NCBI GenBank assembly: GCA_023433925.1
Contig: JAEYTO010000110.1
Span: 25,492-89,491 of the forward strand
DNA: 64,000 nt
Reading direction: 5' to 3'
From: Pseudomonadota bacterium
GTDB lineage: Bacteria; Desulfobacterota; Desulfovibrionia; Desulfovibrionales; Desulfovibrionaceae
Made by a program: the position numbers and the translations under genes. Within the stretch, counting starts at the first letter, position 1. Each line of letters begins with the position of its first letter. The notes under the pieces are model-generated. The model made no database searches. It worked only from the letters and a program-made list of their open reading frames with translations, and had not been told where the DNA came from. Of this stretch, positions 1 through 8,046 are shown piece after piece.

Positions 1-588
1 CAGGACCGGCTCCACGAGCAGCGTCCAGAAGCCGGCGCGCCCCCACTGGCGCAGAAATCCCGGCCAGCCCAGGCGCACGCCCGGCCCGCGATCGCCGTCG
101 TTGACGATGACTGCGTCCGGCGCATGGCCGACCACGACCACGAAGTGGTTGGCGCTCACCGGGCCCATCCCCTGGTCGAGCATGACCACGAGCGGCAGGC
201 CCTGGCCGACCTTGTCCGCGATGTCCTGCGCCGAGCCCCGGTACCAGCGAGTCGTGAAGCCTCGGCCGCGCGGCCACAGGGCCAGGTCCAGGGTCGATGT
301 GGCGCGCAGGTCGGGCCGCAGGACATCCGCGGCGATTTCCTCGGGCCTGGCCTGGCAGCCATGATGGTTGAGCACGCCGGCCAGGCTGGCCGGCCCGCAC
401 TGGCCAGCGGCCTGGGCATGGAAGGGCACGCCCGGAATGACCCGTTCGCCGGCGGCCACGGCGGGCGGGAGCGGGCCAGGGGCAGCGGCCTTGCCGGCGC
501 AGGAAACGCACAGCGCCATGACGAGCGCGGCCCCCAGCAGGGCCATGGACAGGCGGGCGGCGCTCCGCCCGCCCGGAATCGCGCGCAC
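1..588 (-). CDS. PA2778-family C39-like cysteine peptidase (partial, runs off left edge)
   Basis: The reading frame opens at GTG 588 and continues past base 1, so only the N-terminal 196 residues are present. It starts with a basic, hydrophobic export signal ending in VSC at residues 28-30. This resembles a lipobox but lacks the usual Leu at -3. A papain-like C39 domain follows: QCGPASLA with putative catalytic Cys64, then HFVVVVG supplying the His, then NDGDRGPG supplying the Asp. The order Cys-His-Asp matches bacteriocin-leader-type peptidases, and the PA2778 family adds C-terminal TPRs that would lie outside the window. An alternative start is ATG 546. It lies 3 bp after the stop of the PA2779-like gene, so the two are probably co-transcribed. 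The substrate is unknown. Confidence 0.8.
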   Translation of the reverse strand, partial: MRAIPGGRSAARLSMALLGAALVMALCVSCAGKAAAPGPLPPAVAAGERVIPGVPFHAQAAGQCGPASLAGVLNHHGCQARPEEIAADVLRPDLRATSTLDLALWPRGRGFTTRWYRGSAQDIADKVGQGLPLVVMLDQGMGPVSANHFVVVVGHAPDAVIVNDGDRGPGVRLGWPGFLRQWGRAGFWTLLVEPVL

Positions 589-591
589 GGC

Positions 592-1005
592 CTAACCCAG
601 CACGATGCGCGTGTCGGTCAGCTTGAGGATGACGATGACCAGGATGACGATGACGAGCAGGGCGATGACCACCCCGATTCCGTCGCCGGCCACGGTCAGC
701 GTGTCGATCTGCGAGGCCAGGCTGTGCAGCTCGGCGTCCGAGAGCTGGGCCAGCCGCCCGTCGATCTCCTCGGCCGAATAGCCCATGGCCTTAAGGCGCT
801 CGGTCACGATCTTGTTTTCCAGGGCCTGCTTTACCGTGGCTATGTCCTTGGCCCGCAGATCCTGCAACTCCTGGGACGGGCCGAACGACCTGTCCGTGGG
901 CATGAAGCCGGCCTCGACCCTGGGCGCCAGGGACAAGGTGGTCATGGTCAGCACAAGCAGCATGGCGATCCTGCGGAACCAGGCGGAAGCGAGAAAGGCG
1001 AGCAT
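592..1005 (-). CDS. PA2779-family small membrane protein
   Basis: A 137-residue protein with an N-terminal signal-like segment (about residues 8-32), a charged middle with a helix-rich RSFGPSQELQDLRAKD region, and a C-terminal hydrophobic helix (VVIALLVIVILVIVILKL) near residues 112-130. I chose ATG 1005 because AGGAGG sits 6 bp upstream of it; the ATG at 1023 would put this ribosome site inside the gene. The combination of a small single-pass protein next to a C39-like peptidase matches the PA2779/PA2778 pair found in many proteobacteria. Biochemical function is not established for the family; a membrane anchor or partner for the peptidase is an inference from adjacency. Confidence 0.85.
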   Translation of the reverse strand: MLAFLASAWFRRIAMLLVLTMTTLSLAPRVEAGFMPTDRSFGPSQELQDLRAKDIATVKQALENKIVTERLKAMGYSAEEIDGRLAQLSDAELHSLASQIDTLTVAGDGIGVVIALLVIVILVIVILKLTDTRIVLG

Positions 1006-1055
1006 GTGGGTCCTCCTGTGCATGCGGAGTGAAAAATAGCGCTCGATTACATCAG

Positions 1056-1084
1056 CCTATAAAAAATTTGCACACGCCGGGCAA
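1056..1084 (-). promoter_or_regulatory. sigma70-type promoter for the PA2779/PA2778 pair
   Basis: On the minus strand TTGCCC (1084-1079) and TATAGG (1061-1056) are separated by 17 bp. Transcription would start near 1049, about 45 nt upstream of the ATG at 1005. Confidence 0.5.
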
Positions 1085-1470
1085 GGACCGCCGCGATCTT
1101 CCCGGACAAGCCGCGGCCGCGCGGCCTTGGCCCGTCCTTGTCCGGCCGGCGTTGGCCGCGCGGCGCGCGCCGTGCGGCCTTGCACGTTGCGAATACCGTA
1201 CCGGAGGCAAATTCATGGATATGCGCGACCATCCTGGCGGCGGAACCCACCGCGCGCCGCGCGCCTCGTCCCGCCCGACGCTCGCCGTGTGTCGGGGCAC
1301 GGCCTTTGCTACCTCGCCATGCGCGACCGGCCGGCACGCCATTGCCCAAGAACCAGGCGGCTTCCAGGGTTGCGGCTTGACCAGCCATACGCTTTCCTTT
1401 AATTTTTCTCCCTTGTTCATCCCTCATCCGCCCGGCCATCATGGCCCAGGGTTTCTAAGGAGCCTCTCGT
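1085..1470. other. intergenic region upstream of alaC
   Basis: No convincing gene is visible; the open frames here have no ribosome site and no family resemblance. A weak promoter candidate for alaC is TTGACC (1377-1382) followed after 15 bp by TTTAAT (1398-1403), which is a short spacer. AAGGAG at about 1456-1461 is the alaC ribosome site. Confidence 0.4.
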
Positions 1471-2640
<1,170 letters not shown>

Positions 2641-2643
<3 letters not shown>

Positions 2644-2767
2644 AGCGTTTGCTTTTGAAAATGCTCCGCAAGCCATGCGTCGGCATGGCCTGCCGCCGCA
2701 CAGGCGGCGGCGCAATCCACTTGCGCCGTCAACGCCGGAGCGAGCGTCTTAAAATCAATCTGTTCTA
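2641..2767 (+). repeat. dispersed 127-bp element, copy A
   Basis: It begins TAGAGCGTTTGC, contains GAAAATGCTC (an imperfect hairpin with the preceding bases), then a GCAAGCCATGC / GGCATGGC palindrome and the tract GCGCCGTCAACGCCGGAGCG, and ends AATCAATCTGTTCTA. It aligns along its length with 45819-45945 and with the reverse complement of 7921-8046. The first three bases are the alaC stop codon. The last base is 10 bp before the hom start, just ahead of its GGGGG ribosome site. Confidence 0.85.
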
Positions 2768-2777
2768 GGGGGCCAGC

Positions 2778-4067
2778 GTGAACGACGTCATCCGCCTGGG
2801 GCTGGCCGGCTTCGGCACGGTCGGCTCCGGAGTCGCCAGGGTCATTTCCGAGAACGGCGAGCTTATCCGCCGCCGCACGGGCAAACGGCTGCACGTCAAG
2901 ACCGTGCTCGTGCGCAACCCGGACAAGGCCCGCGGCTTCGCCCCCGGCCCGGAGACGGCGTTCACCACCGACCCCTCCCGGCTGTGGGGCGATCCCGAAA
3001 TCGACATCGTGATCGAGCTCATGGGCGGCACGTCCACGGCCTACGAGGTCATCGAGAACTCGCTGAAGAACGGCAAGCACGTGATCACGGCCAACAAGGC
3101 CCTGCTCGCCGAACGCGGCCGGCCGCTCTTCCGGCTGGCCGGCGAGAAGAACCTGGGCCTGTACTACGAGGCGAGCGTGGCCGGCGGCATCCCCATCGTG
3201 CAGACCCTCAAGGAGTCCCTGGCCGCCAACCGCATCGAGAAGCTCGTGGGCATCCTGAACGGCACGGCCAACTACGTGCTCTCGGAAATGACCACGAACC
3301 ACCTGGAGTTCGGCACGGCTCTGGAACAGGCCAAGCTCCTGGGCTACGCCGAGGCCGATCCGACCCTGGACATCGAGGGCATCGACGCGGCGCACAAGCT
3401 CATTGTGCTCATCCGCCTGGCCTACGGCGCGCACTACCCCTTCGAGCGGCTGCCCGTCACGGGCATCACCAGCGTGACGAGCGAGGACATCCGCTTCGCC
3501 TACGAGTTCGGCTACCGCATCAAGCTCATCGGCCAGGCGCGCGAGGTGGACGGCAAGATCGAGGCCGGCGTGTTCCCGGCCCTGGTCAAGTACACCTACC
3601 TGCTGGCGCGCGTGGGCGGCAACTACAACGCCGTGCGCGTGGAGGCCAACGCGGCCGGCCCGCTCATGCTTTCGGGCCAGGGCGCCGGCGCCCTGCCCAC
3701 GGCCAGCGCCGTGCTCGCGGACATCCTGGTCCTGGTCAAGTGCAAGGGAGTCCCCGACAACACCGGCTTCACCGAGAAGATTCTGCCCGATGCGGACATC
3801 CTCGACCCGGACCTGGCCGTGGCCGAGCACTACTTCCGCTTCACCGTGGCCGACCGGCCGGGCGTCATGGCCGCCATCGCCGGGGTCATGGGCGAGCTGA
3901 ACATCTCCATCGCCCAGGCCGTGCAGAAGGGCGACGCCTCGGGCCGTAGCGTGCCCATCGTCTTCCTGACCCACGGCGCGCGCACCCGCGACGTGAACGA
4001 GGCAGTGCGGCGCATCGACGCCCAGGACTTCATCATGGCCCCCACGGTGCACTTCCGCATACTCTGA
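2778..4067 (+). CDS. hom: homoserine dehydrogenase
   Basis: A 429-residue enzyme that reduces aspartate semialdehyde to homoserine with NAD(P)H, the branch point to threonine, methionine and isoleucine. The N-terminal Rossmann fingerprint is LGLAGFGTVGSGVA (residues 6-19); VITANKALLAERG carries the conserved Lys; GILNGTANYVLSEM and EADPTLDIEGIDAAHK are hallmark catalytic-domain motifs. Residues about 350-429 form a C-terminal ACT domain (RFTVADRPGVMAAIAGVM), which in this family gives feedback inhibition by threonine. Translation starts at GTG 2778, with AGGGGG just upstream. The ribosome site directly abuts repeat element A, so hom may be read through from alaC. Confidence 0.95.
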   Translation: MNDVIRLGLAGFGTVGSGVARVISENGELIRRRTGKRLHVKTVLVRNPDKARGFAPGPETAFTTDPSRLWGDPEIDIVIELMGGTSTAYEVIENSLKNGKHVITANKALLAERGRPLFRLAGEKNLGLYYEASVAGGIPIVQTLKESLAANRIEKLVGILNGTANYVLSEMTTNHLEFGTALEQAKLLGYAEADPTLDIEGIDAAHKLIVLIRLAYGAHYPFERLPVTGITSVTSEDIRFAYEFGYRIKLIGQAREVDGKIEAGVFPALVKYTYLLARVGGNYNAVRVEANAAGPLMLSGQGAGALPTASAVLADILVLVKCKGVPDNTGFTEKILPDADILDPDLAVAEHYFRFTVADRPGVMAAIAGVMGELNISIAQAVQKGDASGRSVPIVFLTHGARTRDVNEAVRRIDAQDFIMAPTVHFRIL

Positions 4068-4092
4068 AGAGCCTTCCACACATAAGCCGGGA

Positions 4093-4112
4093 GCGGGAGC
4101 GCTTGCTCCCGC
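4093..4112 (+). terminator. hairpin after hom
   Basis: GCGGGAGC-GCTT-GCTCCCGC forms an 8-bp GC-rich stem 26 bp after the hom stop. It is followed by CTCTTCATC rather than a long T run, so termination may be inefficient. Confidence 0.5.
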
Positions 4113-4447
4113 CTCTTCATCGGCGGCTCGCTCCGCCATACGTCCACCGCGCTCCCGCCGCCTGAACTGCCGGGCGGATTTCAGGGCCGGGCGTCCACTC
4201 GCGCGTGGCGGACTCCAAGAAAAATGGCCTGTCGCGAATCTTGAGCTGAATCACCTGGGGCCTTCCCGCGGAGACGGTCTCGACGCGCAAAAATAGAAGC
4301 CCTCCGGCCGCTTTTTGCACAGATGCGCGTCCGCCGCGCCCCCAGGGGATTCACTATGCGGGAAATACGAGACCTGGCACAAGGCTTGCTAATCCCGCGA
4401 CGAATCTCGCGGGCATTCCAGTCTTGGCAGGAAAGGGGATTTCGGTC
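4113..4447. other. intergenic region with no convincing gene
   Basis: Open frames here lack ribosome sites and family resemblance. The only structure I can point to is a small hairpin CCCGCGA-CGAATC-TCGCGGG at 4394-4413, 35 bp upstream of the 41-residue peptide gene, which could lie in its leader. Confidence 0.35.
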
Positions 4448-4573
4448 ATGGAACGGTTCATGGTTCTGTTCATCTCTGTCCTCCTTTTCATGCTGACGGG
4501 CATCGCCTTCAGTGGCGCCGCCAGCCAGCAGGCGACCGCGAAGGTCCACGCTGCGCAGACGTCGGGATACTGA
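4448..4573 (+). CDS. 41-aa putative exported or membrane peptide
   Basis: A short frame opens at ATG 4448, with AGGAAAGGGG 8-10 bp upstream, a strong ribosome site. It encodes MERFMVLFISVLLFMLTGIA, then FSGAASQQATAKVHAAQTSGY and a TGA. A hydrophobic core at residues 5-20 followed by SGAAS looks like a signal peptide with a possible cut after AA (residue 25). That would leave a mature peptide of about 16 residues; alternatively it is a single-pass membrane peptide. It lies 113 bp upstream of the SH3-domain gene on the same strand. I do not recognise a family, and no function can be assigned. Confidence 0.5.
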   Translation: MERFMVLFISVLLFMLTGIAFSGAASQQATAKVHAAQTSGY

Positions 4574-4686
4574 ACACGCCGGCCGCGGCCACTCGCCGCG
4601 ACGGGTCGCACCCCGCAAGCGCGGCCCCACCGTTTCCGGCAGACCCGCCGGGCTTTGAACAACCACGCGGACACCGAGAGCACACG

Positions 4687-5358
4687 ATGCGCAACAACCT
4701 ACGAATCATCATCATTGCCCTGGGCCTGATACTGGCCACGGCGGCATACGCCAATTCCCAGACAGGCTACTACGTCTCCGACACCTTTGAGATCACCCTG
4801 CGCTCCGGACCGACCCTGCAGCACAAGATCCTGCGCATGGTGCCTACGGGCTCCAAGCTGGAGCTTCTCGAAAACCAGGGAGAGTGGGCCAAGGTCAAAT
4901 GGAACGAGACCGAGGGCTACGTCCAGACCCGCTTCGTCACCACGGATCTGCCCAAGGAGCTCGTCATCAGGACCTTGCAGAGGCGCACGGAGCAGCTTGA
5001 GCAGAAGACGTCCCAGGCCACGGACCAGTCCGGCAAGCTGGGAACCGAGAACAAGGAGCTCAAGGCCGCCCTGGAGCAGACCTCCAGCGAGCTGGCCCGC
5101 ATCCAGCAGGAGTATGCGAGCCTGCGCTCCGACGCCGCGGGCGTGTTCGAACTGAAGAAGAACTACGAGGATACCCGCGCCAAGCTTGAGGCCATGTCCT
5201 CCGAGGCCGAGCAGCTCAAGGCCGTGAACAAGGAGCTGCGCTCGGACGCCACTTTGCGCTGGTTCACGGCCGGCGCCGGCATCGTGGTCTTCTCCTGGCT
5301 CGTGGGCTTCATCCTCGGCCGTAGCGGGCGCAAGCGCAAATCCATGCTCTACGGCTAA
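4687..5358 (+). CDS. TIGR04211-type SH3 domain membrane protein
   Basis: A 223-residue envelope protein. Residues 1-22 are a signal peptide (ALGLILATAAYA). Residues about 25-88 are a bacterial SH3 domain (YYVSDTFEITLRSGPTLQHKIL through WNETEGYVQTRFV). Residues about 95-190 form a heptad-rich coiled coil (EQLEQKTSQATDQSG and onward). A C-terminal transmembrane helix at about 197-213 (WFTAGAGIVVFSWLVGFILG) ends in GRSGRKRKSMLYG. This SH3, coiled coil and C-terminal anchor order matches the TIGR04211/YgiM-type family. A peptidoglycan-facing role is plausible for the SH3 domain but not shown. It stands alone, ending at a terminator shared with a convergent gene. Confidence 0.85.
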   Translation: MRNNLRIIIIALGLILATAAYANSQTGYYVSDTFEITLRSGPTLQHKILRMVPTGSKLELLENQGEWAKVKWNETEGYVQTRFVTTDLPKELVIRTLQRRTEQLEQKTSQATDQSGKLGTENKELKAALEQTSSELARIQQEYASLRSDAAGVFELKKNYEDTRAKLEAMSSEAEQLKAVNKELRSDATLRWFTAGAGIVVFSWLVGFILGRSGRKRKSMLYG

Positions 5359-5385
5359 CCCACTAAGGCGACTGAAATTTGACAG

Positions 5386-5411
5386 GCCCCTGGAGGATAT
5401 CCTCCAGGGGC
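5386..5411. terminator. bidirectional terminator hairpin between convergent genes
   Basis: A perfect 13-bp palindrome around GGAGGATATCCTCC, spanning GCCCCTGGAGG to CCTCCAGGGGC, lies between the SH3-protein gene and the DUF1232 gene. TTCCGCTTTCC follows on the plus strand. Confidence 0.7.
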
Positions 5412-5436
5412 TTCCGCTTTCCTTCCCGTGCGGCCG

Positions 5437-5814
5437 CTACCCGATCGCCCTCCAGACGAGCAGCCCGGCCAGAAGCCAAACCAGGATCACGAACGCCACG
5501 CCGAGCCTGCTCACGGGCTTGTCCGCGTGACGGGCCTGCCACTCGGCCGCCCGCTCCCGGCACTCGGCCATGACCTCGGCCGGGATGAGCTTGAGCGCCA
5601 GCCAGATGCCAGCGGGCACGATGAGCAGGTCATCCAGGTAGCCGAGCACCGGGATGAAGTCCGGGATGAGGTCGATGGGGCTCAGGGCGTAGGCCGCCAC
5701 GAGACCGGCCAGGAGCTTGGCCGGCAGCGGCGTGCGCGGATGGCGCGCGGCCAGCCAAAGGGCCAGGGTCTCGCGCACGAGGCTGGCGGCGAAGCGGCGC
5801 AGCTTTTCCTTCAT
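5437..5814 (-). CDS. YkvA/DUF1232 family small membrane protein
   Basis: A 125-residue protein with the DUF1232 signature AAYALSPIDLIPDFIPVLGY followed by LDDLLIVPAGIWLALKLIP, and a C-terminal hydrophobic helix (VAFVILVWLLAGLLVW). I start it at ATG 5814, with GGAGG 5 bp upstream; the longer frame from 5940 adds a low-complexity Arg-rich segment that is not part of the family. The family is widespread but its function is unknown. It is monocistronic and is divergent from the DUF5996 gene, which begins 137 bp away. Confidence 0.85.
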   Translation of the reverse strand: MKEKLRRFAASLVRETLALWLAARHPRTPLPAKLLAGLVAAYALSPIDLIPDFIPVLGYLDDLLIVPAGIWLALKLIPAEVMAECRERAAEWQARHADKPVSRLGVAFVILVWLLAGLLVWRAIG

Positions 5815-5951
5815 GGCGCCTCCGAGAAATACAGGCCGCAGGCGATTGTGCGCCGAGGTCCGCCATACTCCCCGGCCGCACCGAAGTCCACTCCCCAAAG
5901 CTAGGCTTCGTGCTATGCTCGGCCCCGGCCACGCCAGCAAGGAGGTTGCCC

Positions 5952-6872
5952 ATGGCCAGCACGACGCGCCCGGCCTTCAGCCTGCCCGCCCTGCCCTTGG
6001 AGGACTGGGAGGCGACCTACGACACCCTGCATTTGTGGCTGCAGATCGTGGGCAAGGTGCGCCTTGCCCTGCACCCCAAGCTCAACCACTGGTGGCACGC
6101 ATCCTTTTACGTGACCCAGCGCGGCCTGAGCACCCACCCAATTCCCCTTGGCGCGGGCAAGATCGAGATCGAGTTCGACTTCCTGCGCCATGAGCTGCGC
6201 CTGGACGCGGGCGCGGCTGGAGCCAGGGCCGTGCCCCTGTGCGACGGACTGTCCGTGGCCGCGTTCCACAAGGAGTTCTTCGCGCGCCTGGCCGAACTGG
6301 GCGTTCGCGGCGTGCCCTTCCTGAACAAGCCGTACGACATTCCGGGCATCAGCACGACGCCCTTTGACAGGGACACGGAGCACGCGAGCTACGACCCGAG
6401 CCAGGCGACCCGTTTCCACGAGACGCTCATGGCCGTGGACAATATCTTCCAGGAGTTCCGGGCGCGCTTCACGGGCAAGTCCACGCCGCCGCACTACTTC
6501 TGGCACCACATGGATCTGGCCGTGACGCGCTTCTCGGGCCGGCGCGCGCCCGAGAAGCCGGGCGCGAACAGCGTGGAGCGCGAGGCCTACTCGCACGAGG
6601 TCATCAGCTGCGGCTGGTGGCCCGGCGACAAGCAGGTGCGCGCGCCGGCATTCTACGGCTATGCCGCGCCCATGCCGGATGGGTTTTTGGAGCAGCCGCT
6701 GCGGCCCGGCGCGGCGCGCTGGTCGCCCGAGCTGGGTTATGCAGTGCTCATGCACGACGACGCCCGAGCCCAGCCCGACCCAAGGCAGGCCGTGCTCGAC
6801 TTCCTGGAGAGCGTCTACCTGGCCGGGGCCCGGCTGGCCGACTGGGACATCGAGGGCTGGAAGCGCTCCTGA
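5952..6872 (+). CDS. DUF5996 family protein
   Basis: A 306-residue soluble protein starting at ATG 5952 behind AAGGAGG. The N-terminal part WEATYDTLHLWLQIVGKVRLA and the WWHASFYVTQRGLSTHPIP segment are typical of DUF5996. Other conserved-looking stretches are HYFWHHMDLAVTRFSGRRAP and SHEVISCGWWPGDKQVRAPAFYGYAAP. No signal peptide or membrane segment is seen. The many His and Trp residues (NHWWH, YFWHH) suggest a buried ligand pocket, but no activity has been established for the family. It is monocistronic, with hpnA convergent 41 bp downstream. Confidence 0.85.
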   Translation: MASTTRPAFSLPALPLEDWEATYDTLHLWLQIVGKVRLALHPKLNHWWHASFYVTQRGLSTHPIPLGAGKIEIEFDFLRHELRLDAGAAGARAVPLCDGLSVAAFHKEFFARLAELGVRGVPFLNKPYDIPGISTTPFDRDTEHASYDPSQATRFHETLMAVDNIFQEFRARFTGKSTPPHYFWHHMDLAVTRFSGRRAPEKPGANSVEREAYSHEVISCGWWPGDKQVRAPAFYGYAAPMPDGFLEQPLRPGAARWSPELGYAVLMHDDARAQPDPRQAVLDFLESVYLAGARLADWDIEGWKRS

Positions 6873-6913
6873 GCCGCCATGACTGACGGATCACGGTGGC
6901 CGCGCAGTGTCTT

Positions 6914-7903
6914 TCACGCCTGGCCGGCCTTGCGCATCTCCGCCAAGTGCCAACGCACGGTTTCGCGCACCGTGTCGATCAGGGGCCGGACCTGGTAGCG
7001 GCCCAGCTCCATCCAGGTGCGCCGGCCGTCGAAGGCCATGGAGCGGCCGCACAGCCGCACGCCCGTGACCGATGACAGGGGCGGACGGCCCGTGAGCTTG
7101 CCCCAGGCCTCCTCCACGTGGCTGAAGGCCAGGGCCACGTTGTAGGGCACGCGCATGGACGGTGGGGTGCGGCCCGTCTCGGCCGCGACCATGGCCAGCA
7201 GGTCCTTCACGCTCAGGTCGTGGCCGGCGAGGATGTAGCGCCGGCCCGGTATCCCGCGCTCGGCGGCGAGCACATGGCCCATGGCCGCGTCGCGCACATC
7301 CACGAAGTTGAGCGCGCAGTCGATGTAGCCCTTGATCTTGCCTTGCAGGAAGTTGCGCACCATGCGGCCCGGCGGGGTCAAATTGCGGTCGCCGGGCCCA
7401 AGCGGCATGGTCGGGTTGACGACCACGGCGTTGAAGCCCTCGGCCGCGAACCTGAAGACCGCCTTCTCGCCCAGGTACTTGGACAGGCAATACGGCCCGA
7501 GCTGGTCCTCGGCGCTCACGCGCACGTCTTCCGTGATTGGCCCCTTGTGGCCGCGCGGCGTGAGGATTGACTCGGTGGAGGTGTACACGAGCTGGCGCAC
7601 GCCGGAGCGGCGCACGGCGGCGATGACGTTCTCCGTGCCCTGGCGGTTGATCTGGTCGAAGACCTCCGGGTCGCGGATCCAGAGCATGGGGTTGGCCGCC
7701 AGGTGGAAGACGCGCTCGCAGCCCTGGATGGCGCGGAGCACGGCCTCGGAGTCGCGGATGTCGCCCAGCACGACCTCCTGGGGCGGCCGCAAGCCCTCGG
7801 GCCAGGGCTTGATGTCCAGGACGCGCACCGTCCTGCCCGCCGCCAGGAGCAGATCCACGAGATGGCTGCCGATGAAGCCGCTGCCGCCGATGACGAGGTC
7901 CAT
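6914..7903 (-). CDS. hpnA: hopanoid-associated sugar epimerase HpnA
   Basis: A 329-residue extended short-chain dehydrogenase/epimerase. It has the NAD-binding GGSGFIGSHLVD at residues 6-17, an Asp-Ile acidic pair after beta-2 (VRVLDIKP), and the active-site YCLSK (Tyr and Lys four apart) near residues 139-143, preceded by TSTESI carrying the catalytic Ser/Thr. HpnA family members are encoded with hopanoid genes and are thought to modify the sugar or polyol side chain. GGAG lies just upstream of ATG 7903. It is the last gene of the leftward hpnL-hpnN-hpnA set and is separated from hpnN by repeat copy B. Confidence 0.85.
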   Translation of the reverse strand: MDLVIGGSGFIGSHLVDLLLAAGRTVRVLDIKPWPEGLRPPQEVVLGDIRDSEAVLRAIQGCERVFHLAANPMLWIRDPEVFDQINRQGTENVIAAVRRSGVRQLVYTSTESILTPRGHKGPITEDVRVSAEDQLGPYCLSKYLGEKAVFRFAAEGFNAVVVNPTMPLGPGDRNLTPPGRMVRNFLQGKIKGYIDCALNFVDVRDAAMGHVLAAERGIPGRRYILAGHDLSVKDLLAMVAAETGRTPPSMRVPYNVALAFSHVEEAWGKLTGRPPLSSVTGVRLCGRSMAFDGRRTWMELGRYQVRPLIDTVRETVRWHLAEMRKAGQA

Positions 7904-7920
7904 GTCTTACTCCGGTCTGT

Positions 7921-8046
7921 TAGAGCAGATCAACTTTAAGACGCCTCACTCGTCGCTTACGGCCGGCAAGGCCGGCCTACTCCGCGTGGGCGGCAAGCCA
8001 TGCCCGAGCATGGCTTGCAGAGCATTTTCACAGTGAAAATGCTCTA
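7921..8046 (-). repeat. dispersed 126-bp element, copy B
   Basis: Read on the minus strand it runs TAGAGCATTTTCACTGTGAAAATGCTCT, a 10-bp perfect stem, then GCAAGCCATGC / GGCATGGCTTGC, an inner GGCCGGCCTTGCCGGCC palindrome, GCGTCTTAAAGTTGATC and finally TGCTCTA. The ends are perfect 7-bp inverted repeats, TAGAGCA and TGCTCTA. The first three bases are the TAG stop of hpnN, and the other end lies 18 bp before the hpnA start. It is homologous to the copies at 2641-2767 and 45819-45945; its middle third differs. Confidence 0.85.
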
